A stretch of 64,000 nucleotides of DNA from Marinobacter mobilis. GTDB taxonomy: Bacteria; Pseudomonadota; Gammaproteobacteria; Pseudomonadales; Oleiphilaceae. The notes beneath the pieces are model-generated. The model did no database searches and had not been told where the DNA came from. It was given only the letters and a program-made list of their open reading frames with translations. The position numbers and the translations under genes were made by a program. The stretch is taken from assembly GCF_900106945.1 (NCBI RefSeq), contig NZ_FNNE01000002.1:429674-493673 (forward strand), in the 5' to 3' direction. This document shows, piece by piece, positions 20,283-27,252 of this stretch. Numbering within the stretch: position 1 is the stretch's first letter; every line of letters starts with the position of its first letter.

Positions 20283-20720
20283 TTACGCCTTCTCCCCAGA
20301 TTTTGACGCCAGTCCGTAGTCTTCAGCCAAGGTGCCTTTTTCGCTGGGATCCACTTTTGGTGCATAGTCCCTGGGCGGCTCGACGCCATTGTCACGGTCA
20401 TCGCCCAGTCGGGCTCGCGATGTTTCCTTGTCCAGTTCTTCCAGCCAGTCTTCGTCGTTACACAGCCGGTTGGCGCCGCGCGCCATGTGCTGGTTGACGT
20501 CCCGGTAGGTGTCGTTGAACCGGCGCAGCAGGTGCGCCGACTCCATAAAGTGTTCATTGACCTGGGCCTGATAGCGGGTGTATTCGCTACGAAGCTCGTC
20601 AATCTGTTGCTCGGCACGCCGCTGGCGTAGCGTTGAGCCCTGCCCGGAACGGCCAATGAATATACCAATGACAACGCCGGCGGTGAGCGCGACGATGGCT
20701 GCCAGAATCAGGTTGGTCAT
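20283..20720 (-). CDS. zapG: ZapG/YhcB (DUF1043) cell division protein
   Basis: A 145-residue protein with one N-terminal membrane helix (about residues 4-22) followed by a coiled coil (about 30-70). The family signature, the HLLRRFNDTYRDVNQHMARGA stretch (about residues 64-84), is clear. YhcB/ZapG is an inner-membrane protein that links the divisome, envelope growth and lipid synthesis in E. coli. It is divergent from zapE across a 266-nt gap. Confidence 0.93.
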   Translation of the reverse strand: MTNLILAAIVALTAGVVIGIFIGRSGQGSTLRQRRAEQQIDELRSEYTRYQAQVNEHFMESAHLLRRFNDTYRDVNQHMARGANRLCNDEDWLEELDKETSRARLGDDRDNGVEPPRDYAPKVDPSEKGTLAEDYGLASKSGEKA

Positions 20721-20986
20721 AAGCTACGGTGTCCCTTCATGTGATAAACGACGCCAGAAATTCTGTGGAACAGGCCTGAATTTTTGGTTGTTGGTAAGGC
20801 CTTGTCAAACTCCTGTATCCGAGTATAACGCCCTATTGCCTCGCCGCCCATGGGGATTGGCTGCGCCAATCGTCGTATTGCCTGTTGATCCGGTAGCGGA
20901 GAACAGTAGCCCCCGTGGCGAAAATAGCCAAAATCAGCGACAATAGCGCGCCGTAAAGAACCATCCAATTTCGGGAACTGCCGTCG

Positions 20987-22084
20987 ATGACACCCTGGGA
21001 ACGTTACCAGCAAGATCTTACCCGCCCTGATTTTCACAAAGATGCCGCTCAGGAAGATGCCGTCCGTCGGCTTCAGGCGCTCTATGACAACTTGGTGGAC
21101 GCCGAAAATCAGCGCCAGAAAACGGTGACCCGGCTGCGCCGGAAACTGAAGAAGGGGCGTCAGGAGCCAATCAAGGGGCTCTATTTCTGGGGGGGGGTCG
21201 GACGTGGCAAGACCTATCTGATGGACACCTTCTTTGAAGCGCTGCCTTTTGAGCGAAAAATGCGGGTGCACTTTCACCGCTTCATGCAGCGGGTTCACCA
21301 GGAGCTCAAATCTCTCAAGGGCGAAAAAAACCCCCTGGAACTGGTCGCGCGCCGTTTTGCTGATGAAGCATGCGTGATCTGTTTTGATGAGTTCTTTGTG
21401 TCGGATATTGGCGACGCCATGATTCTCGCGACCCTGATGGGGGCGCTGTTCAGTCGTGGAGTGTCGCTGGTTTGTACCTCGAACATCGTGCCAGACGGCC
21501 TGTACAAGGACGGCTTGCAGCGAGCGCGCTTCCTGCCAGCCATTGAGTTGGTAAAAAAGCACACCGATGTGGTCAATGTTGATGGCGGCGTCGATTACCG
21601 CCTGCGTACCCTGGAGCAGGCGGAGCTGTTTCATTATCCCCTTGACGACAGCGCTGATGTCAGCCTGGCTCGGAGTTATGAGAGTCTTGCGCTGGAAGCG
21701 GGCAGTCATACCCTTGACCTGGACGTTAACGGCCGCAAACTCAAGGCTTTGAGGCATGCCGACGATGTGGTCTGGTTTGAGTTCGCGGAACTCTGCGACG
21801 GACCGCGGAGCCAGAATGACTATATTGAGCTGGCGCGGGAGTTTCACGCAGTCATCGTGAGTAACGTGCCGGTAATGGGCGGAGACAAGGACGATCAGGC
21901 CCGTCGTTTTATTAACATGGTTGACGAATTCTATGACCGCAACGTCAAGGTCATCATGTCTGCCGCAGCCCCTATCACAGAGCTTTATGCCGGAGGAAGG
22001 CTGAGCTTTGAGTTCGAGCGTACGGAATCCCGTTTATTGGAAATGCAGTCACGGGAGTACCTCGAAGCACCCCATCGCCCGTAG
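20987..22084 (+). CDS. zapE: Cell division ATPase ZapE (AFG1-like)
   Basis: A 365-residue AAA+-like P-loop ATPase of the AFG1 family. Walker A GGVGRGKT is at residues 69-76 and Walker B VICFDEF at about 131-137. The conserved IYASNIVPDGLYKDGLQRARFLPAI region appears here as TSNIVPDGLYKDGL. ZapE associates with the Z-ring at late constriction, especially under stress. In Pseudomonas it precedes rplM-rpsI; here a thiolase gene follows instead. Confidence 0.95.
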   Translation: MTPWERYQQDLTRPDFHKDAAQEDAVRRLQALYDNLVDAENQRQKTVTRLRRKLKKGRQEPIKGLYFWGGVGRGKTYLMDTFFEALPFERKMRVHFHRFMQRVHQELKSLKGEKNPLELVARRFADEACVICFDEFFVSDIGDAMILATLMGALFSRGVSLVCTSNIVPDGLYKDGLQRARFLPAIELVKKHTDVVNVDGGVDYRLRTLEQAELFHYPLDDSADVSLARSYESLALEAGSHTLDLDVNGRKLKALRHADDVVWFEFAELCDGPRSQNDYIELAREFHAVIVSNVPVMGGDKDDQARRFINMVDEFYDRNVKVIMSAAAPITELYAGGRLSFEFERTESRLLEMQSREYLEAPHRP

Positions 22085-22152
22085 TTTCGGGTGGAGATGA
22101 TCAAAATAATAAAAATACCCCTATCCCATTGAATTAAGAGGTCCAGAGAGTC

Positions 22153-23337
22153 ATGAGTAACGACAGCGTAGTGATTGTTAGTGGTGTCCGTACCCCCATG
22201 GGTGGATTCCAGGGTTGCCTGAGTCCAGTATCAGCGATTGAGCTGGGTGCTCTGAGCATTGCCGAAGCTGTTCGCCGTGCGGGTATCGAGTCGGCCGACG
22301 TTCAGGAAATCATTATGGGTAACGTGTTGCCTGCGGGTCTGAAGCAGGGTCCGGCTCGCCAGGCCATGCGCAAGGCGGGGTTGCCCGATAGTACCGGTGC
22401 CACCACCATCAACAAACTCTGTGGTTCCGGTATGAAAGCCACCATGCTGGCCCATGACCTGATCAAGGCCGGTAGCAATGACGTGATGGTTGCTGGTGGT
22501 ATGGAAAGCATGTCCAACGCGCCCTATATCCTGCCCAATGCCCGTAAAGGGTACCGCATGGGTGCGGGTGATACTGTTCAGGATCATATGTTTCTGGACG
22601 GGCTGGAAGATGCCGAAACCGGTCGTCTGATGGGGGCATTTGCCCAGGAAATGGCGGACAAGAAGGGCTACACCCGGGAAGAGATGGATAATTACGCCAT
22701 CAACTCCCTCAAACGTGCTCAAAATGCCATCAAGGAAGGTCTGTTGAAGGATGAGATCGTGCCGGTCACGGTCAAGTCCCGCAAGGGTGATGTCGTTGTT
22801 GAAGAAGACGAGCAACCGTTGACCGCTAACCTGGACAAGATCCCTACCTTGCGCCCGGCCTTCAGCAAGGACGGCACTGTAACCGCCGCCAACGCGTCTT
22901 CCATTTCCGACGGTGCGTCTGCTCTGGTGCTGATGAGTGCTGCTGAAGCTGAGCGTCGCGGTCTCAAGCCGCTGGCACGGATTGTGGCTCACGCGACTCA
23001 CTCCCAGCACCCGTCCGAGTTCACCTGTGCACCGGTTGGCGCGATCAATACCCTGCTTGATAAAGCGGGCTGGAGCAAGGATGAGGTTGATCTGTATGAG
23101 ATCAACGAAGCCTTTGCCATGGTTGCAATGATGCCAATTCGCGAACTGGGTCTGGATCCTGAGAAGGTGAATGTCCACGGTGGTGCATGCGCTCAGGGAC
23201 ACCCTGTGGGCTCCACCGGTTCCCGTCTGCTGGTAACCCTGATGTACGCCCTGAAGCGTTACGGCAAAAGCAAGGGTGTGGCGTCGCTGTGCATTGGCGG
23301 TGGTGAGGCTACGGCCATGGCGATTGAGCTGATCTGA
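22153..23337 (+). CDS. Acetyl-CoA C-acetyltransferase (thiolase)
   Basis: A 394-residue thiolase. The acyl-accepting cysteine is C90 in NKLCGSGMKA; H350 in GHPVGSTGSR and C380 in CIGGGEA complete the catalytic set, and NEAFA is also present. The short-chain biosynthetic-type layout suggests acetyl-CoA/acetoacetyl-CoA exchange, as in PHB or ketone metabolism and the last step of short-chain beta-oxidation; which one cannot be told here. It has its own gap of 68 nt before it and a strong terminator after it. It lies just upstream of the DUF1302 gene, separately transcribed. Confidence 0.95.
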   Translation: MSNDSVVIVSGVRTPMGGFQGCLSPVSAIELGALSIAEAVRRAGIESADVQEIIMGNVLPAGLKQGPARQAMRKAGLPDSTGATTINKLCGSGMKATMLAHDLIKAGSNDVMVAGGMESMSNAPYILPNARKGYRMGAGDTVQDHMFLDGLEDAETGRLMGAFAQEMADKKGYTREEMDNYAINSLKRAQNAIKEGLLKDEIVPVTVKSRKGDVVVEEDEQPLTANLDKIPTLRPAFSKDGTVTAANASSISDGASALVLMSAAEAERRGLKPLARIVAHATHSQHPSEFTCAPVGAINTLLDKAGWSKDEVDLYEINEAFAMVAMMPIRELGLDPEKVNVHGGACAQGHPVGSTGSRLLVTLMYALKRYGKSKGVASLCIGGGEATAMAIELI

Positions 23338-23360
23338 TCCGGTCACTCAATGCTCTGCTA

Positions 23361-23390
23361 AAGGCGTTCCTGAGGGAACGCCTTTTTTTT
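23361..23390 (+). terminator. Intrinsic terminator after thiolase
   Basis: A 10-bp perfect stem, AAGGCGTTCC/GGAACGCCTT, with a TGAG loop runs into eight or more T residues, 23 nt past the thiolase stop. Confidence 0.93.
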
Positions 23391-23470
23391 AGTTGTAACC
23401 CGCTGAGATAGCGAGGGTGTCTGACTGGTTGCCCTCCGAATTGTTGTCTATATTGAGGCAGTGCGGGACA

Positions 23471-23487
23471 TGGGGAGTGATACCCCA
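23471..23487. promoter_or_regulatory. Inverted repeat TGGGG-N7-CCCCA, candidate operator
   Basis: TGGGGAGTGATACCCCA is a symmetric site about 150 nt upstream of the DUF1302 start. A TATAGT (23535-23540) without a matching -35 lies about 50 nt downstream, as expected for an activator-dependent promoter. The left arm GGGGAGTGAT resembles the MalT box of E. coli (GGGGAKGAGG), and a MalT-like regulator is encoded nearby. The link is inference. Confidence 0.4.
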
Positions 23488-23634
23488 AACAGAAAATCAT
23501 ACTTTTGACTGATCAAAGCATCAGGCAGCCTAGCTATAGTGCGAGCATCACGAGCACTGCGCGTGAAGCCTCCAAATACGTAAGCACCAATAATCAGAGC
23601 AGCGACTCAGAACAACAAATGGAGTAGCCTTCCA

Positions 23635-25476
23635 ATGACAAGAAAAACTCACCAACGGCTTTCCTGGGCCAAATTGCCTTTGGCCGTAGCTGTTGCAGCT
23701 GGCATGTCCGGTCAGGCGTCAGCGTTTTCATTCTACGTAGGGGATGTGGAAGCCTCTTTTGATACCAACCTGTCGGCGGGTGCTACATGGCGTGTAGCTG
23801 AACGGGATCGCCGATTGATTGCCCAGGGTAACCAGGGTCCGGAATACGCCCCAGGCGGATCTCTGGCCAACATCGGTTCTTCCAGTAACAACTTCGATGA
23901 CGGCAACCTGAACTTCGACAAAAACGACACGGTGTCCAAGATCGTCAAGGGCACCAGTGAATTGTTCATGAGCTACGACGTCGACAGCGACGTGCTGACC
24001 CGTGTCGGTGGCTTTGTTCGCGGTCGTTACTGGTATGACTTCGAGCTGAAAGACGAAGCTCGTGCCGTCGACTACGTCGGTCAGCAGCGTGAACTTAATG
24101 ACCAGGCCAAGGGCAACGCCTCTGGTGGGGAGTTCATGGATGCCTACATCTTCACTGACTGGTACGTTGGTGACGTACCGCTGAGTGTCCGCTACGGCAA
24201 CCAGGTGGTGAGCTGGGGTGAAAGCACGTTCATCCAGGGCGGCATTAATACCATCAACCCGATCGATGTGCAGGCTTTCCGGGCTCCTGGTTCCGAATTG
24301 AAGGAAGCCCTGTTGCCGGTCGAGATGCTTTACCTGTCTGCCGGTGTCACCGAAAACATCACCATTGAAGGTTTTGTACAGACCGATTGGGAGCCTGTGC
24401 GTCCGGACGACTGTGGCACCTTCTTCTCGACCAACGATTTCGCCGCCGATGGCTGTGGCCCTGTGTTGCTGGCTGGCCAGCTGCCGGATTCCCAGGCTTT
24501 CGCTCAAGGGTTCATAGCCCCGCGTGTTGGTGATGAGCAGCCGGATGAAAAGGATCAGTTTGGGGTGGCCATGCGCTGGTACATTCCGGAGCTGAATGAG
24601 TCCGAACTGGGCTTTTACTACATCAAGTACAACAGCCGTCTGCCTTACGTGAGCGGCGTTGTTAACGATCCGGCTAACGGCAAAATCTTCCCGGATTACT
24701 TCATCGAATACCCGGAAAACATCAATCTGTACGGCATCAGTATCAACACCACCGTGCTGAATGGCTGGTCATTGGGAGCCGAGTACAGCTTCCGCGACAA
24801 CATGCCGTTGCAGTGGAACGCGTTCGAGCTGATTTACGGCGGCCTGCAGCTGAATAACCCGGTTACCGGTGATCCTGCAAGCCTGTTGCAGATCCAGCGT
24901 GAACAAGAAGCGGGTGGCTCTCTGGCGGGCCAGGAAGTGGCTGGTTGGGATACTTATAACGTTTCCCAGGCTCAGTTTACCCTGATCAAGTTCTTCGATC
25001 AGGTCATGGGTGCGAGCCGTATGTCGCTGATCACCGAATTCGGCGCGACTTATGTTCACGACCTGCCTGATCTGGATGAAGCCCGTTATGGCCGTTCCGG
25101 TAATTTCGGTATCGGTACTCTGGACGGGGGCGCGTGTCAGCTGCTCAACATCAACCAGAATAACTGTACCAATGATGGCTTCACCACGGACTTCTCCTGG
25201 GGCTACCGTGCCCGGCTGGTGTGGGACTACTCAAACGCCTTTGCCGGTATCAATTTGAAGCCACAGCTGGCCTGGTCGCATGACGTGAAAGGTTTTGCGC
25301 CGTCTCCAGGTGGCAATTTCCAGGAAGGAAGCAAGGCGCTGGGTCTGTCGCTGACGGGCGTCTACCAGAATCAATACTCCGCGACCATTGGGTATACCAA
25401 CTTCTTTGGTGGCAAACCGTATAACGAAAGAACTGACCGAGACTTCGCGAGTGCGAGCGTATCCTACTCGTTCTGA
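23635..25476 (+). CDS. DUF1302 family outer-membrane protein
   Basis: A 613-residue exported protein. The signal peptide ends ASA at residue 30. The mature part has alternating aromatic/polar strands and ends in SVSYSF, a C-terminal aromatic signature of outer-membrane beta barrels. It belongs with the DUF1302 (PF06980) proteins, which have no settled function and usually occur with a DUF1329 partner, as here (the next gene, 31 nt later). In Pseudomonas aeruginosa the same pair stands beside a LuxR/MalT-like regulator gene. A role in uptake or export of hydrophobic compounds is often supposed but not shown by this sequence. Confidence 0.85.
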   Translation: MTRKTHQRLSWAKLPLAVAVAAGMSGQASAFSFYVGDVEASFDTNLSAGATWRVAERDRRLIAQGNQGPEYAPGGSLANIGSSSNNFDDGNLNFDKNDTVSKIVKGTSELFMSYDVDSDVLTRVGGFVRGRYWYDFELKDEARAVDYVGQQRELNDQAKGNASGGEFMDAYIFTDWYVGDVPLSVRYGNQVVSWGESTFIQGGINTINPIDVQAFRAPGSELKEALLPVEMLYLSAGVTENITIEGFVQTDWEPVRPDDCGTFFSTNDFAADGCGPVLLAGQLPDSQAFAQGFIAPRVGDEQPDEKDQFGVAMRWYIPELNESELGFYYIKYNSRLPYVSGVVNDPANGKIFPDYFIEYPENINLYGISINTTVLNGWSLGAEYSFRDNMPLQWNAFELIYGGLQLNNPVTGDPASLLQIQREQEAGGSLAGQEVAGWDTYNVSQAQFTLIKFFDQVMGASRMSLITEFGATYVHDLPDLDEARYGRSGNFGIGTLDGGACQLLNINQNNCTNDGFTTDFSWGYRARLVWDYSNAFAGINLKPQLAWSHDVKGFAPSPGGNFQEGSKALGLSLTGVYQNQYSATIGYTNFFGGKPYNERTDRDFASASVSYSF

Positions 25477-25507
25477 TAGGCCTGAGTTCGTTTTTGAGGA
25501 AAACCAG

Positions 25508-26869
25508 ATGAAATTTAACAAGACCCTACTGGCAACCGGTGTGTTGACAGTCTCCATGTTTGCTACTGGTGCTCATGCTGCGGTTTCCGCAGCTGATGCC
25601 GCCAAGCTCGGCGATACCCTGACCCCCATCGGTGCAGAAATGGCTGGCAATGGGAATGAAATCCCGGCTTGGGATGGCGGTTTGCAGACCATTCCTGCGG
25701 GCTACAAGAACGACGGCATCTACCTTGACCCGTTCGCAGATGAAGAACCTCTGTTCATCATCAATCAGGGCAACGTCAACGAGCATGCTGAGCGTTTGTC
25801 CCCGGGCCAGATCGCTATGATCAACAAGTACCCTGATTATGTGATCCCGGTTTACCCGACTCACCGGACGTCAGCGTACCCGGATAACATTGAGCAGGAA
25901 ACCGTTGCCAATGCAACCAGCGTTGAGTTGGTGCAGGGTGGTAATGGCCTCGCCAACTATCAGAACGCGACGCCGTTTCCCGTTCCGCAGAATGGTCTGG
26001 AAGTGATCTGGAACCACATTACGCGTTACCGTGGGGGTTCTGTGCAACGAAATGTTGCCCAGGTTACGCCGCAGGAAAATGGTGCATACAGTCCTGTTAA
26101 GTTCCAGGACGAGCTGACCTGGCGGGCATCTCTGACCGATTACGATCCGAACGAAGATGCCAACGTATTGTTCTACTTCAAGCAGGCCATCACCGCCCCG
26201 GCTCGTCTGGCAGGTAACGTGCTGCTGGTTCACGAAACCATCGACCAGGTGTCCGAGCCGCGTCGCGCGTGGCTCTATAACGCCGGTCAGCGTCGTGTAC
26301 GCCGTGCTCCTCAGGTCGCTTATGATGGTCCAGGTACCGCGTCCGATGGCATGCGTACCTCGGATAACTTCGACATGTACAATGGTGCCCCTGATCGTTA
26401 TGACTGGGAGCTGGTGGGCAAGAAGGAAATGTACATTCCGTACAATTCCTATCGTCTGGTTGACCGCAGCCTGAGCTACGACGATCTGGTCAAGCCTGGT
26501 CACATCAACCAGGATTACACGCGTTACGAACTGCACCGGGTATGGCATGTTCGCGCCACTCTGAAGAGCGGCCAACGTCATATCTACGCACAGCGTGACC
26601 TCTATATTGATGAGGACACCTGGCAGGCGTCTGTCATCGATCACTATGATGGCCGAGGTGAGCTGTGGCGCGTCGCAGAAGCACATAACATGTACTTCTA
26701 CGATCGTGACGTTCCCTGGTATGCCATTGAAACCCTGTACGACCTGCTGTCTGGGCGTTACCTGGCGAATGGTCTGACTAACGAAGAGTCGAACCCGTAC
26801 CAGTTCGGTGTTGACCGGGCTTCCCGGGATTACACGCCGGCGGCGTTGCGCCGTGCTGGTACCCGTTAA
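25508..26869 (+). CDS. DUF1329 family exported protein
   Basis: A 453-residue protein with a signal peptide ending AHA at about residue 24 and a long LolA/LolB-like, DUF1329 (PF07044) domain. There is no lipobox cysteine at the cleavage site, so it is probably soluble periplasmic or peripherally bound to the outer membrane. I start it at the ATG at 25508 behind TGAGGAAAACCAG, although the frame is open further upstream. Conserved stretches include YNAGQRRVRRAP and DNFDMYNGAPDRYDWEL. It is coupled with the DUF1302 gene and followed by a terminator, making a two-gene unit. Confidence 0.87.
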   Translation: MKFNKTLLATGVLTVSMFATGAHAAVSAADAAKLGDTLTPIGAEMAGNGNEIPAWDGGLQTIPAGYKNDGIYLDPFADEEPLFIINQGNVNEHAERLSPGQIAMINKYPDYVIPVYPTHRTSAYPDNIEQETVANATSVELVQGGNGLANYQNATPFPVPQNGLEVIWNHITRYRGGSVQRNVAQVTPQENGAYSPVKFQDELTWRASLTDYDPNEDANVLFYFKQAITAPARLAGNVLLVHETIDQVSEPRRAWLYNAGQRRVRRAPQVAYDGPGTASDGMRTSDNFDMYNGAPDRYDWELVGKKEMYIPYNSYRLVDRSLSYDDLVKPGHINQDYTRYELHRVWHVRATLKSGQRHIYAQRDLYIDEDTWQASVIDHYDGRGELWRVAEAHNMYFYDRDVPWYAIETLYDLLSGRYLANGLTNEESNPYQFGVDRASRDYTPAALRRAGTR

Positions 26870-26890
26870 ACCTTCGGGCCAGCAATAGAA

Positions 26891-26923
26891 AACGGCAGGA
26901 CCTGTGTCCTGCCGTTTTTTTTT
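26891..26923 (+). terminator. Intrinsic terminator after DUF1329 gene
   Basis: A perfect 10-bp stem, AACGGCAGGA/TCCTGCCGTT, with a 6-nt loop is followed by nine T residues, 22 nt past the stop. Confidence 0.94.
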
Positions 26924-26971
26924 GTCTGGATTCAGAAGGTTGTGACTGGCTATAGATGTAACAGTTTGTTC

Positions 26972-27010
26972 AATATTTGTCGCAAACAGGGCTCAAGCCT
27001 GTCAAATATT
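26972..27010. promoter_or_regulatory. Interrupted palindrome upstream of MalT-like gene
   Basis: AATATTTG (26972-26979) pairs with CAAATATT (27003-27010), and inside them ACAGG (26986-26990) pairs with CCTGT (26998-27002). The result is a nested 13-bp imperfect palindrome. It has no T-run and lies about 240 nt before the regulator start. It could be an operator. Confidence 0.35.
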
Positions 27011-27252
27011 TTGCAGGTTGGTCCTTTTCTGGTTTAATCGACATCGCATTCATACTAAAGGCGTACCCTATGCCGGTCGCCACTACCGGGTCATACCTGA
27101 ATTACCCAGAACGTAATACTTAAGGTGCGTTAAGGGCGTTCTTCTGGTTTGGCTTGAGTTCAGATTCTTAATCAATTCTTTGGCGTGCGACCTTGGGGGT
27201 ATGTTCATATCGTCACCCGCAAGGCTATGTGCGCCCGGTACAGGGGCAGCGA

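Larger units (their letters stand above)
26870..27252 (+). other. Intergenic region before MalT-like regulator
   Basis: About 380 nt without a convincing gene. It holds the terminator of the DUF1302/DUF1329 unit, a large imperfect palindrome and AT-rich promoter-like sequence for the regulator. An open in-frame extension (27193-27252, TTG start) is present but has no ribosome-binding site. Confidence 0.6.

Noticed and set aside
20717..21847. 376-codon open frame on the minus strand opposite zapE
   Set aside because: It runs antisense to a clear ZapE protein with intact Walker motifs; the translation has no family features and is an artefact of codon bias in a GC-rich gene.
22231..23346. 371-codon minus-strand frame opposite the thiolase
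   Set aside because: The plus-strand thiolase has all catalytic residues; the antisense product is rich in His/Gly/Thr without any recognisable motif.
27193..27252. TTG start adding 20 residues to the MalT-like regulator
   Set aside because: No ribosome-binding site and an added stretch without conservation features; GTG 27253 is better placed. The TTG cannot be ruled out.
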